64,000 bases of DNA from Pilatotrama ljubarskyi (lineage: Eukaryota > Basidiomycota > Agaricomycetes > Polyporales > Polyporaceae): NCBI GenBank assembly GCA_022385805.1, contig MU277672.1, positions 540,012 through 604,011 on the forward strand, given 5' to 3'. Numbering within the stretch: position 1 is the first letter of the stretch; each line of letters opens with the position of its first letter. Below the pieces are notes generated by a model that made no database searches, was not told the origin of the DNA, and saw only the letters and a list, made by a program, of their open reading frames with translations. The position numbers and the translations under genes were made by a program. Shown one piece after another: positions 35,656 through 47,245 of this stretch.

Positions 35656-35679
35656 AGCCTGCCGGGAGAGTGCGTCAGC
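35656..35679 (-). promoter_or_regulatory. Shared upstream element of the monooxygenase family (copy 1)
   Basis: 24 bp that differ at only a few positions from 37489-37512 and 62335-62358; each lies upstream of a monooxygenase start (130, 162 and 295 bp). Core in copy 2: gccgagagtgctcgtcagc. It shows that the duplicated unit included the promoter. Confidence 0.6.
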
Positions 35680-35864
35680 GAGGTGTGCGCATAAGGACGC
35701 AGGTACGCTACGGACAAGTGCATGCCGCTAGGACGCGTCTGCCGGAATGGAGGAAGCACTGACTTGGCGGCGCGGACTTTCAAAAGAAACGTAACCACAC
35801 AAGCTCACACCCGATCGACTCCCGATCGTCGTCCGAGTGGGCTGGGAAAACCAAGGAGGGTGCC

Positions 35865-35878
35865 TATCTGATAAGATA
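35865..35878. promoter_or_regulatory. GATA-factor site TATCTGATAAGATA (copy 1 promoter)
   Basis: Contains ATCTGATAA (35866-35874), a perfect match to the ATCWGATAA consensus reported for fungal iron-responsive GATA repressors (SreA/Sre1 type). Two more GATA cores overlap it, one on the other strand. The same 14 bp recur at 38011-38024. Confidence 0.65.
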
Positions 35879-36097
35879 CAGTACGTGCAGGCGGATCACT
35901 CGCGGAGGTCCTCACGGATACACACCACAGCGACTGATCAAGGACACTTCATTCATCGCACCGACTCGCCGCGCTGGTGAGAGCAACTGACAACAGGAGA
36001 GAGCCAACAATAGCGCATACCACATACTACACATCGTAACACGACAAGAGAAGATCAGACATTTGCAGTCAACACGTCATATCTACTGGCACCGACT

Positions 36098-37327
36098 CTA
36101 GTTCCCGGCCTCCTGGCTCTGCGCAGCGGTGTACTTCAGCATCTGGGCCACGACAGTTTCGAAGTCATCGTTAGTGAACGAGCCCTCCAGCATGTTGTAG
36201 GAGCTCGACGTGAACTTCTCCACCCTCTCGTACATTCCCTCCTCCCACGCCTTGATGGCCGCCTCCCACTCGTCGCCCTTGAGACCCTTGGCCAGCGCAT
36301 CGGCGATAGCGATTCCGAGGTCTAGCCCGTCGCGCATCGCGACGTTCGCCCCCCAGCCTCCCCATGGACTCATCAGGTGCGCAGCGTCGCCGATGATGGT
36401 CACTCCAGGAGTGTGAGGCCAGCGGTGCCCGACAGGGAGATAGAACAGCGGGCGGAGGTAGATGGCGCTCTCGTCGCAGAGCTCGATGAACTTGCGCATC
36501 CACGGCGCCCAACCCGCGTACATGTCGAGGAGGACCTTCTTCGCCTCGGCGGGATCGCGCGGAAGGGACCAGTCGAGCGGGGCACGGTGCCAGGCGTACG
36601 TGCGGATGCGCCCGCTGCCGTTACGCTGGAAAGCGAGCATCTTCCCGTCGCCCATGACGTAGCAGCAGCCCTCGCCGACGCCCTCGTTGATGTCGTTGTT
36701 CGCGGGGTCCGCAACGATGTCGGGAGCGAGCGAGATCTCAGCGCCCGTGACGCCGTGGTAGAGGGGAACGGCAGGGGAGAGGAGAGGGCGGACGCGAGAG
36801 TGAGCGCCATCGGCGCCGACTACGAAGTCCGCGACCGTCAGCACGCCATTGGAGAACGTGAGTTCGTGCTTCCCATCGCCGAGGGGGCGGATGGAGGTCA
36901 GAGAATGGCCCCACTTGATAGCGTCGGGATCAGGGAGGGCGTCGAGGAGCATCTCGCGGAGGGTGCGGCGGTCGATCTCGGGACGCGACTTCTCGAGCGG
37001 GTCGGTGGGTTTGGCGCCGGGCTTATGGTAGATGAGGCGGCCGTCCTTCCAGGTCGCCTTGGTCTCCTCCGCGTTGCGGCGCCCGTGCTTCTTGAACGCC
37101 TCTTCAAGCCCGTTCTCGCGGAGGGCACGTTGGCCGCTGTCCCACTCGAGGTCGAGTGTGCCGCCAAGATGTCCGCGGGCGTCGCGGTCGGGCTCGCGCT
37201 CGTAGAGCGTAGCTGGGACACCGCGCTTGAGGAGAGTGAGGAGGAGGACGAGACCTGCCGGGCCTCCGCCGACAATGGCGATGCTAGGCTGGGAGCCGTT
37301 CGACGCGGTAGGGGTGGTGGCTGACAT
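36098..37327 (-). CDS. FAD-dependent monooxygenase, Tet(X)-like (copy 2)
   Basis: Single-exon gene of 409 residues, very similar along its whole length to copy 1. It keeps IAIVGGGPAGLVLLL, YEREPDRDARGHLGGTLDLE, VGADGAHSRVRPLL and GVTIIGDAAHLMSPWGGWGA. Differences gather in the N terminus, around residues 75-90 and in the last 40 residues, where it ends AAQSQEAGN. The close match and same orientation show a tandem duplication. The start codon faces that of the MFS transporter across a 1.24 kb shared promoter region, which holds a GATA-type site. The pairing of a small-molecule oxygenase with an efflux pump suggests detoxification or secondary metabolism; this is inference from layout. Confidence 0.9.
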   Translation of the reverse strand: MSATTPTASNGSQPSIAIVGGGPAGLVLLLTLLKRGVPATLYEREPDRDARGHLGGTLDLEWDSGQRALRENGLEEAFKKHGRRNAEETKATWKDGRLIYHKPGAKPTDPLEKSRPEIDRRTLREMLLDALPDPDAIKWGHSLTSIRPLGDGKHELTFSNGVLTVADFVVGADGAHSRVRPLLSPAVPLYHGVTGAEISLAPDIVADPANNDINEGVGEGCCYVMGDGKMLAFQRNGSGRIRTYAWHRAPLDWSLPRDPAEAKKVLLDMYAGWAPWMRKFIELCDESAIYLRPLFYLPVGHRWPHTPGVTIIGDAAHLMSPWGGWGANVAMRDGLDLGIAIADALAKGLKGDEWEAAIKAWEEGMYERVEKFTSSSYNMLEGSFTNDDFETVVAQMLKYTAAQSQEAGN

Positions 37328-37488
37328 CGTCGCAGGATTTTGGTGTTTGTACAGTCCGCTACGGAGAGCGTGTCATACTTATACCATTGGGTGGCAAAAC
37401 CGAACCATTGTGCGACGCTCCCTTAGCTGTGAACTTGAACCTGCCGGGACTCGTCGTCAGCTGGGGCCCTGTAGTACGTCCTCTGGCG

Positions 37489-37512
37489 AGCCTGCCGAGA
37501 GTGCTCGTCAGC
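37489..37512 (-). promoter_or_regulatory. Shared upstream element of the monooxygenase family (copy 2)
   Basis: Second of three near-identical 24-bp elements; 162 bp upstream of the copy 2 start codon. Confidence 0.6.
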
Positions 37513-38010
37513 TCGGGATACAAAGGCTGCCAGGCCGCAGGGAGAAACGTACAACCCAGGAGTGCCACGGGAAGGTTCTGCCGAAATCCTTGGCGAATCA
37601 TGGCAGCGCGGATGCCTTCGCGGTGCTGCTTGCCCATGTAGACTTGGTTGCCTGATGTGTTAGTAGCTGCCGAGTCGTATTTGCATATCTTTCGCCTGAC
37701 AGTGTGGACTAGCAAAATGCCACTCAAGTAGTGCCGTAGTGCCTGCTATTGATGCTAGCAACTTCAAGCTGCAGCTCAGCGGAGCCTGAGTTAGCACACA
37801 ATGTTGTAGTACCTCGACTGTAGCTTCCCCGCCAAGAAAGAGTCCATACCTGGAGAGGGTGTGGAGGAGAGCGTGCGTAGTAAGTAGCCCGAGCCGAGAC
37901 GTCGAGCCTTCCGACGTGTGCTCAGTCTGAACTGGAAGCGTGACCGTCTGTCGATCTCGATCGTCTCCGTGCAGAGGGATGCGTACATACCCGGCACGCG
38001 TGGCGGCCCC

Positions 38011-38024
38011 TATCTGATAAGATA
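38011..38024. promoter_or_regulatory. GATA-factor site TATCTGATAAGATA (divergent promoter)
   Basis: Identical to the site at 35865-35878, with ATCTGATAA at 38012-38020, followed by AACC so that an extra AGATAA is formed. It lies 684 bp before monooxygenase copy 2 and 543 bp before the transporter. Confidence 0.65.
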
Positions 38025-38566
38025 ACCGGTGATCTAATCCCACACGATACATACCCGCCGCCACGATGAGCGGGGTCAGTGGCTGGCATCATGTTGCAGG
38101 TTGGCAAACGCAGACTCAAGTTGCACGGTACTGCTGGCTTCCATACGGTACCTCTTTCGTACATTTCCGGGGCACAGGGACGCTGACATGTCCCGGCAAA
38201 TGCGACAGGTCTCGTCATGTCGGAGCTTTAGTACCGCAAACTGAGCGACGCCTTGACATGAAAGCCACACTGGTCCATCCTACTACTATGTAGTGCTCGG
38301 TTGTGTTACGGTGTCCGGAATGGGCGGACATCTGCCTTGTTCGCAACCCGTCGACTCATCGTTGTCGGCCAGACTTGAGGGGAGGGCAGTCTTGTCCCAT
38401 CTCATATATACAGCGTTCATCCCCAACTGCCTGCTCTCAGCCTTCCCTAGTTTCCGCGGTTCCGTATCATCTTCCATAAACTTAGTGGGCTCGCTTTTTG
38501 CGTTTGTCTAGCACCAGTTCTTGCCTCCGCCGCACGCCAAACCCTTCTCGCACTCCGATCAAGACA

Positions 38567-41306
38567 ATGGACAAGGAGCAGTCGGTCCATACTGCCGCTG
38601 CCCGTCTGGATGCGGACCACCAGAAGCGGGGAAAGCCCGGTCAGCACTGGAAGGACGGCGAGGAGCAGGTCCTCCCGAAGAACAACATGCCGATCGTCTT
38701 CACCGGATTGATGTGCTGCACCTTCCTCGCGGCCCTGGATCAGGTATGTTTTCTGCACTAGCGGCACCATCGGAGGTCATTATGTTGACTGCGAATGCAA
38801 GACTATTGTGGCTATTGCTCTCCCGACGATCGTTCAGAAACTCGGCGGAGGGAAAGACTACTCGTGGGTCGGGACGTAAGTCATTCGGTCTCGCGCATAG
38901 CATGCCTTCCTCAGAGCTAGCAGCGCATATCTCCTTGCCTCCGCCGCTTTGTCGCCTGTATACGGCAAAGTCTCCGATATCACTGGTGGGTATCACCTTC
39001 CCCCAGCTTTGGAGCTTCCCCTAACGCGTTACAGGCCGCAAAACCGTGCTCTACACCTGCATCCTCATTTTCCTGGCGAGTGGCGTGCTACCATGCGATG
39101 CGGATGGCGGCTCACGATGTTCAGTAGATCGGCTCCGCGCTATGTGGCGCAGCACAAAGCATGACTTGGCTCGTTGTATGCCGCGCTGTCCAGGGCATCG
39201 GCGGTGGTGGCGTTATGCAAATGGTGCAAATCACGATATCCGACATCGTATCCCTACAAGAGTATGCCAGCCAGCATATATTTCGCCCATGTGCTTATTC
39301 TCTGCTCCAGTCGTGGAAAGTATGGTGGATACATCGGAGCGACATGGGGGATCGCCAGGTAGGCTCGTTCCACGGTCACTCAGTGAACTGGGCTGACGGT
39401 GCATGGCGTGTAGTGTCGTTGGTCCTCTCTTGGGCGGTGTAAGATCACCTCACACTCGCTCCTGTCGTTTCAGGACTCAAATGGACCGTACGCAGGTATT
39501 CACTGACCGTGTGTCCTGGAGATGGTACGCTTCCACGTCTGGCGCTTGAGACATAGATCACTGACTCAATCTGCAGGTGTTTCTTCATCAATCTGTACGT
39601 CTACACCACTCCGCGCCGTGCTACAGCACTCACCGACCCTGTTTGCGTAGGCCGACCGGAGGTCTTGGCTTCGCCTTGCTCTTCTTCTTCCTCCGTTTAA
39701 ACCCGCATCGTGGCAAGGCGTTCAGGGAGCACGTCCAGCAGTTCGACTTCGCCGGCCTCGTCCTCATCATTGCGGGCGTCGTCCTGCTCTTATTGGGCTT
39801 CCACTTTAGCGAGTCGAGCTGTGGGTGGATGTCTGATGGCATCCGCACGCCACGGATGAGTTCTGATCCTCATGTGTTCAGGGTCGTCGCCTCAGTGCCT
39901 TGCGCCTCTTGTCGTCGGGATCGTCCTTCTCGTCGTTGCGTCGGTCAATGAGTTGTGGACGAAACGTTCGCCCATCATCCCTGCCCGTCTCTTCAAGGTA
40001 TGCACTGTCTGTTGATGTCGGAACACGCCGTCTTAACCCAGGCTACAGACGCGCACGACTGCAGCCATCTTGGTCACCACATTCCTCCACGCCTTCACTG
40101 TCTTCGCAGGCGCGTACTACCTGCCTGTGTATTTCCAGGTGCTCGGAGCTTCCGCCACCATGGCCGGCGTCCGGTCAGTGTCGTGCATGCGCTCCTCTTC
40201 CTGCTCCGGCCTTGCTTACGCGATTCTCGCATAGGATGTTGCCGTTCTCGCTCGGAGGCGCTGTATTTTCCGCTATCTCTGGTTGGATCATCTTCAGGAC
40301 AGGGCGTTGGAGGCCTGTGATGTGGTTCGCGTGGGCAGTCATGACCTTCGGCTGGGGCCTTATGATCATGCTCGACGATACATCGAATGAGTGGGTAGCG
40401 TTCTTCCTATGCATACCGTCTGAATGTTACTGAATGTCTTCGCAGAGCGGAGAAGACGCTCTACCCGCTTGTAACCGCCCTCGGTCTCGGCTGTCTCTTC
40501 TCGGTTCGTTCACTGTTACTACCGTCTCAACCATGAGCTGTATCCTAACCATCACGCCGGAAGACCCCTCTCATCGGTTTGCAAGCATCCATGCCGCTCA
40601 AGGACATGGCGGTGAGTACCTCCGCGTTCCTGCTCCTCCGCACGCTTGGCGGCACCATCGGCATCTCCGCCGGCGAAGCCATCATCTCCAGCGTACGTCA
40701 CTCTATCCCTCCGTACACACTCAAGTGTCCATTCCACTCACCTTGACCCTTGTATACATTTACGCAGGAGCTTCGCAAGCGTGTGTCGCACATTGCGGGC
40801 CCCGCGATCGACACGTCTCCGTCTGCTATTACCCAGATTGTCAGGCAAATCCCGCATATACCCGTACGTATCGGACGTCTTGTGTTCTCTCGGCGCGGCC
40901 TCTGAGGCACATCGCTGGCTCCATAGAATTCCGTGCAGCGCGCCGCGCTCACACACGCATACACGCGGTCGATCGGCACGATTTGGCTGGTGAACACGCC
41001 TCTCGCCGGCGCTGGCTTCATCATGGGTAAGCTCCATATTGTACTCACACGCTACACGGTGCCAGTGGCTAACCGCAGTGCATAGTCCTGTTCCTCCGTG
41101 GCTACACCCTCAAGCGCGTGGTGCGGACCGCAGGTCCTGAGCCCGCCAAGACTGCAGACGTTGAGGCACAGGGTCAGGCGAATCTCGTCGCCAATGCGCC
41201 GGTCGAGAGCGGTGACGTGCTCTCGCGGGAGGACGCTGCCAACGGGGGCATGATCCAGGGCGATCGCTCTGGCGGGGATGGCGAGAGGAAGAACACAGAG
41301 GCATGA
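38567..41306 (+). CDS. MFS drug/H+ antiporter, DHA2 family (14 helices)
   Basis: Plasma membrane proton antiporter for drugs or metabolites. About twelve exons join from MDKEQSVHTAAARLDADHQK. Family motifs follow in order: MPIVFTGLMCCTFLAALDQ|TIVAIALPT, the first loop SPVYGKVSDITG|RKT, CRAVQGIGGGGVMQMVQITI, the antiporter motif C region VVGPLLGG, VSWRWCFFINLPTGG, PARLFKTRT, FAGAYYLPVYFQVLGASATM and PFSLGGAVFSAISGWII. The tail after LFLRGYTLKRVVR is hydrophilic and ends GERKNTEA. One intron (39076-39127) begins GCGAGT, a GC-AG intron that restores LIFLIGSALCG. The gene is divergent from monooxygenase copy 2. The substrate is unknown. Confidence 0.9.
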
Positions 41307-41938
41307 GCGCGTGTTGGTGAGGCTTCCTGTGAGGCTCTGATGAAAGCACTGGCGGGTTGAGAGGGTATCATGGACAACAGTACAACTGCTCGGTGTCTGT
41401 CCTGATGTGGTCGACCGCACTTTCTTAGGATGAGTTACATTATCCGTCCTTGGCGCGTGTCACGTACCACACGCACTACTGTGCGCGTCGAGGATGGGGT
41501 TAGGGCTGTTTGGGTTTGGCGTTATAGTACGAAGTGACTAATGAACGCATGCACAAACCATGGTATAACAATTTGCCGTTGATTCGTATGAGTACGCTGA
41601 ATCGCCTCAGAGGAGGGTCTCCTAGTCACAGTGCCGAGCCACGGTATAGTCAGAGTGCATTAGTTTGAGATACCACTCACAACGAGAGCCGGAACCAGTG
41701 GCGGCCACGGCGAAGAGGAACTCAAGCTGATCTGCTGGTCACTTGTAGTACGTCCTGAGACCTCGAATCAATGTGGAAGCATCTCGGAACTCACCATACT
41801 GGCACCTTCCCGATGCTCAGCTCCGACAAGTTAGAGCTCAAGCACGAGTACGCTTCGGATGCCTGGAGGCCGCGTAACTCCCCTCGAATATGTCATGCGC
41901 GTTCAGTCAGATGCTAAACCAAGTCGATAGCATAAACA
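41307..41938. other. Convergent intergenic region
   Basis: About 630 bp between the 3' ends of the transporter and FHIP genes. No gene or repeat recognised. Confidence 0.5.
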
Positions 41939-44900
41939 CTACAGGTATCGGATCGAATCAATCCCCAAACTGCGTCTCGCATGTATGATAGCGACAAGCT
42001 CCTTGATGGACTCCTCAAGTATGACCACGTTGTCCAAGAGCTGCGAAAGCGTCACATGGGTGACCTTTGAGCTCTCCTCTTCCTCATCAGAATCGTCTAC
42101 AATGCTCTGTGAGGCAGTAGGGCCCTCGCCCCACTGCTCCGATGAACCGAACACGTCCTCCTCGTCCGCGTCCCACTTTCGAGACTTTGCAGGAGTCCAG
42201 GGGCCGGAGGAGGGCGCGGGAGCAAGGTAGGGCTCGACGGTGATCGCGCCCGTCTTCTGATAGTGAGGGCCGAACGGGCTCGCGTCCACAGCCCTGGAGC
42301 CACCTCGCGAAGGCGTGGTAGGTTCTGACGGTGGCGGTTTCGTTGGCTTGTTCTTCTTTGGCGTGAGGAAGGACATGATGGAGGATGAGGCCGACTTGGG
42401 CTGGGCCTTTGGCCGGGGTGGCGTCTCCGTTGCTGGGGACTGCACCAGGGACGCCCCAGCCGACTTCGGCACCAAGCCGCCCTCAAAGTCGAGCGCGAGC
42501 GTCAGAGCGTCGGTGAGGTTCTCGTTGAAAAGGAGGCCTTGTCGGCGTTCCATGAGGTACTGGTCGAAGTTGTCGACCATCTGCCGATAGCGCTCGAGTT
42601 GCGAGACGAGACCATGGAAAATAGTGTGCACGACAGGCCGAGACTGCTCGTCGATGCTGGACGCCGGGAGAACGTGTGTATCGGAAGCGAGCTTCTCCTC
42701 TACCCGGAAATCGATCGAGCGGTCGTCACCGTCATCTTCGTACCCAAGGGCATCCTCTTCCAGCTCTCGTGCGCGAGAAGGTGTGAACGACTCTTTCGGC
42801 GCGAATGTCAACCAGCCTGCTAACGACCGGTCTGGGCACAGAGCGAGCGTCGCGAGGACGCCCGTCAACGCCATGTTCATCTCTGGTGTGTTGGAGAAGA
42901 ACTTTCGAAGAGACTCGAGGACAAGGGAGAGGATGGGGTCGTTGGGGTTGAGCCGATGCTTCATCTTCGCTCGGGTGTCAGGGTCAAGGTCCAACTGAAA
43001 CGAGGGTTGACTCTGAATGGAGAGCAGAGCGTCTCGCAAATAGTGGTCGTAGCCTGTGCTGAACGCATCCTCGTTATGATTCGGATCGACTCTCGAGACG
43101 AGTGTGAGATACAGCCCCATCTCGCGTTCGTGCGTCCAATAGGTGGTATCGGGCTGACTGAAAACTTCTGCGGATAGCTTAGGGCGAGTATTTGAAGCCT
43201 TCTTGGTATCTTCCGTGCCGGGGTATACGAAAGCTTCATCATCGTCGGAGTCGTCTTCAGGGGTTGGAGGGGGTATGTCCTCGATGGCTTCGGGGAGGAG
43301 TTGGGGCTGGGGGAACGAAGTGGCCTGCGGATCACGTATAACGACAAGCAATCTGTCGACACAGAGTACATCATACTGGAGTAGAAGAGACTGGAAGAGC
43401 TGCAATGCAGCAGTCGCGGTTGACTGAGATTTTGAGCGGAGACTGGTCAAGAGGAGATCCTTCAGCGTGAAGCGCCCCACGGAGGTGAAGTAGGAGGATT
43501 TTCGGCGAGCCTCCGGTGCCTCCATCTCCAGCAGCGTCATCGCAGTACTCTTCCGCCGCTCTCGCTTCGCTTTACGATTCGCCTCGGCCTGGGCCTTGGC
43601 ACTGGGAGGGAGCTTACCGCCAAGCGTGAGCATCGAATACGGCCGGTTGCGCGAGTGAGACAAGTCTTCAATGCTGTCCTCGCTCATGAGGAAGTCGATG
43701 AGCATGTCGGCCAACTGCCCGTTCTCGAGCGTCCGGATCATGACCTCGATGTAGGACATGACTGCGACGGCGCTGCCGTCTGCGTCCGAGCACTCCAGTA
43801 TCGAGGGGTAGAGGATGTTCTCGAGGAATACACGCCTAACCGCATCCAGAATGGATTGGACGATCGCGGACCCGACGAGGGAAGATGGATCGAGGCTGTC
43901 ATCACCGGAATCGCGAGGCACGTTGCGCCGGAACACGTCTTGTAGGAACTCCAGCAGCTTCAGAAAGTGGTCGAGTCGCGCCTTGAAGTCCGGACTTGAA
44001 GATTCCTCCAGGCCCATGGCCCGACTTCGTTCCCGTTCCATCTCCAGTTTCTCCTTCTCCTCTGGCGACAACTCTGTCGCCGAGCTGCCGAGGATCATCG
44101 CTGCACCTGGGGTGGGGTCTGCTGGGACGGGAGGCCGGAGCTCGAGTTTGGTTGGTAGCAAGGAGTACACTGCTGCCAGACCCGCAGCGAGAACGTCGGA
44201 GAAGTCCCCATCGAGAATATACTCTGCTAATGCCAGAGCTGCGTCTGTATTCGGGTCGCTATCTGGCGCAGAGGTGGACGTCGATGATCGCAGCTCGTCC
44301 TCATGAGGCTTGGGGTCTACTGGAGACATAGCGACGTCCATGAGGAACAAAAGACCGGCTCTTGCGAAGTCGCCAATCTGGCCCTCTCGGTGGACGAAGC
44401 GTAGCAGGTAGTTGAACAGGAGGAACTCGTACTCTGGCTTCTTCGTTGTGGAAGATCCAAGGCCCGAGGTGTCCGTGTGCTGGGAGAGCGAAGGGGACGT
44501 AGGTCGTAAAGTATTTGTATCGGAAGGCGCGGAGCTGGTCGCTTGCTCCTCCGGCTTGAGACTTTCGGCATCCTCATCCTCTTCTTCGTCCTCTTCCTCG
44601 ACGGCAAACAACGGTTCCGGCCGGTACCACTGCTTGTCGTGGAAGAAGATCATGAGCAGCTCGCGGTATGTCCGTATCCTGCTGCACAAAATGCACAGCA
44701 GGTTGACCACTGCAGGAATTGTCAGCTCCAGTCGCTAGGAGCTCAATGAGAGCCTTACAGTCCTCCTCGTACTCAGAAGGCTGCGTACGGCTCGCGTTAC
44801 CCGCTGCGCCCATAGGTTTGTTCCTGCCGTCTAGTTGCTCCTGCAAGTCGTCTCCTGCACAATTGCGCAACAGTCGTAGTACTGCTTTATGCACAGCAGA

Positions 44901-45506
44901 GTGTACGAGGAATTGTTCGTCGAGCAAGACGACCATGTTCTGTACCGCGCGGAGGACCTCGGCTTGGATACCGAACGGCCGGTCCGACTCGCTCAGCTTG
45001 ACGAGGGTGCCGAGTACGTCTTGCCTAACCATGAGACCTCGATTCTGCGAGAGCCGACGCGGGACATACCATTCTTGAGCAAATACTCCAGACAAGCACC
45101 GGTAGTCCTGGCAAGGAGGAAGTTGGGGACGGATCACTATACGCACAGTGCTTGAACACTCACCCTTCCTCCGCACGCGTGGACTCCCAAACCAGCGCAT
45201 CCACCATCGACTGAAGATGTGCGGGGACATCCGTGGACTTGATCCCTCGAGTCAACTGCCGCTCATCCGGATGAAGGAGGGTGTTCTGCGGGGGGACCGT
45301 TGAACGGAGGGAACACCGGTACCTCTCTGCAATACCCGTACCTTGACAAGAACCCAAGACTTGTGAAATTCCTGCGCATGGTCTACCTAGTTGCGTTCAA
45401 GCTTGAATCAGACCTTCGTCCCTCCAGGCCGTGACCATTAGATGCACACCTCCGCCTTCGGTACAGGCTGGGTACCCGACCGCAGGAATTTCGAGAAGTA
45501 GTCCAT
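41939..45506 (-). CDS. FHF complex subunit, HOOK-interacting protein (FHIP/RAI16-like)
   Basis: FHIP joins Hook and FTS to link early endosomes to dynein; the Aspergillus homologue is needed for endosome movement along hyphae. Small 5' exons read MDYFSKFLRSGTQPVPKAE, VDHAQEFHKSWVLVK, NTLLHPDERQLTRGIKSTDV, TGACLEYLLKND|VLGTLVKL and QNMVVLLDEQFLVHSAVHKA. The last exon, about 2.8 kb, begins with VNLLCILCSRIRTYRELLMI and carries FLLFNYLLRFVHREGQIGDF, the RAI16 core. Long acidic and Ser/Pro-rich inserts follow, then a C-terminal TLSQLLDNVVILEESIKELV. The start at 45506 was chosen because M-D-Y-F opens the family's N-terminal helix. About 1060 residues is close to the usual length for fungal members. 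Confidence 0.88.
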
Positions 45507-46029
45507 TCGAGTAATCCCAGGCTAGTCCGAGTCCACCAAGATCCCAGATAATCCAAGAGAGAACCCCCAGGGATGACCGCAGAGAGATATGAGCAGCCTC
45601 AGAGGTGCAAGTGACCGTCGGTGGTCAACCGGTTCTGGCGCAGCGACGCGTCGCGCGCAACGAGCGCCGCTGCAAACGCGCCTCCACTTTCCTCTCGACC
45701 ACCACCGCCGCGCACGAACCCTCAAACGTCTACGCTCGGATTTCAGACACCAGAAGCTTCAGTGATCATCTCAAACGAAGGCGCTATGCGGGTCATGCGG
45801 TATCGCAGTTCATACGGAGATACCCAAATATGACGGTCAGCCGCTGTCGCTCGTATACGCTCCTGGAGGCTGGCAGTCCGACCTCGGAAGCTGGCTAGTA
45901 TGCCTCTTAGCGAACGCTACCTGAGGCTGACGGGACGTACGAAGCGAGTGCATACGAGGCCTTCTGTCCGTTTATGACTCTTCCTCCTACTGTAGCCCGA
46001 ATGCTACCTTCAGTCTATTGCGACTCGCC
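45507..46029. other. Divergent promoter region
   Basis: About 520 bp between FHIP and the coiled-coil gene. A short plus-strand ORF at 45621-45833 (ending MRYRSSYGDTQI) could be an exon of a small gene but has no recognisable family or clear continuation. Confidence 0.4.
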
Positions 46030-47120
46030 ATGTCTTTCCACTCGTCTTTCGACGCCTCTGAGGACCGCTCCCTGCTGCCTTGGCTAGACGAAAGCAGCAC
46101 GGCGCCCCTCCTCGAAGGACATGCCGACTCCCCGGATGCGACGGAAGATTTGATCTCTCTTGACCTCCTTGCACCTCTGGCGACGCGCTCTACGTCCGCT
46201 CCGAAGGCCTCCCCCAGCACTACTAGTCCGGTCCTCCCTAGCTCGCCTCTGCTATCTCTCGCTCCTCCAGCTCCTGAACTTGTCTCTCAGGCGCCTCCAG
46301 TCCCACCAAAGACCCCTACAGATCCCTTCGCCGCCACCACCTACACCCTCTCGCCCCCTCCCTGGGCCCCAGCCCCGCCCACACGAGACGTTGAATCCGA
46401 GCTCCGCGCCACAGTCGACGCCCTCCTCAAGCGCAAGAAAGAAGCGCAGCGCGGCATCGCGGACGAGAACGCCGCGCTCCGCGAAGAGGCCGCGTTCCTG
46501 CGCAACGCCCTCCGACTCTCCGGAGCAGCTGCTGAAGGTTCTCAGGCGAGCGACGCACAGCAGCTCGCCGCCGCGCTCGAACAGGAGCGCACGCAGCGTC
46601 TTCGCTCAGAGGAGAAGCTCCATGCGCTCGTCGAATACCTCGCCGAGCAGGTCGCGAGCCTCTCCGAGCGGCGGTCAGCCACGGAGAAAGCGCTCGCGGC
46701 GACTGAGCACGACTGTGTGATGTGGGAGAAGAAGACCGCATCGGCTCTCGCGAGGTGCGAGGTCCTCGAGGAGGCGAACCTGAAGGTGAAGTCACTGCTG
46801 GCGCTGTTTGCGCGACAGGTGCCGGCGGCGGTGCAGCAGCAGATGCAAGGCATGCTGCATGAGGTCGCAGTGGAATGCGCGAATTTGAAGAGGCTCGAAG
46901 CGATTGAACGGTCCCTTGAGAAACTCGGCACTCCGAAGCACGATGTGGAGAAGAGCCCAGTCTTCAACGTAGGTTTCTTTGGTGTTTGCTGTGGATGATG
47001 GATTGCCTTGTGCTGACGTTCGCGTTGGGACAGCGTGCAAGACGTGGCACCAAGAAAGCGAAGGTGTACAAACCTGTCGATACGGCGTCCATCTACTGGT
47101 CAGATAAACCATGTTCATAA
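46030..47120 (+). CDS. Coiled-coil protein of unknown function
   Basis: Two exons (46030-46968, 47034-47120); the join is in phase and ends DTASIYWSDKPCS. I do not recognise a family. The first 125 residues are acidic then Pro/Ser/Ala-rich and likely disordered. A long coiled coil follows from about residue 125 (DVESELRATVDALLKRKKEA, AALREEAAFLRNALRLS, LAAALEQERTQRLRSEEKLH, LVEYLAEQVASLSERR) and continues to about residue 300. The C terminus is basic. A scaffold or cytoskeletal role is possible. An in-frame ATG four codons upstream, at 46018, is an alternative start. Confidence 0.8.
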
Positions 47121-47245
47121 CTTCTGGATAGTATACGTGCGGAAAGGGATACACTTTCGACATTACAATCCAATACAGCGAGCGCAATCTGAATGAGATA
47201 GGCTGGACGATGCTAGAACGAAAGCCCGCCGACAATTTGCTGGCC

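Larger units (their letters stand above)
35527..36097. other. Promoter region of monooxygenase copy 1
   Basis: Between the start of copy 1 and the end of copy 2. It contains a 24-nt element shared with copy 2 and the decayed copy, and a TATCTGATAAGATA site. No gene recognised. Confidence 0.6.
37328..38566. promoter_or_regulatory. Divergent promoter between monooxygenase copy 2 and MFS transporter
   Basis: 1.24 kb without a convincing gene. It contains the shared 24-nt element (37489-37512) and the GATA-type site (38011-38024). Short ORFs such as 38066-38293 lack family features. Regulation of both flanking genes from here is likely by position. Confidence 0.6.

Noticed and set aside
34576..35694. 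Plus-strand ORF of 372 codons opposite monooxygenase copy 1
   Set aside because: An exact shadow of the real gene; high GC and third-position bias keep the reverse frame open. Copy 2 has the same kind of shadow at 36377-37324. No family features.
45621..45833. Short plus-strand ORF between FHIP and the coiled-coil gene
   Set aside because: Reads somewhat like protein, but its continuation needs a frame change and no splice pair gives a convincing join; noted only under the intergenic entry.
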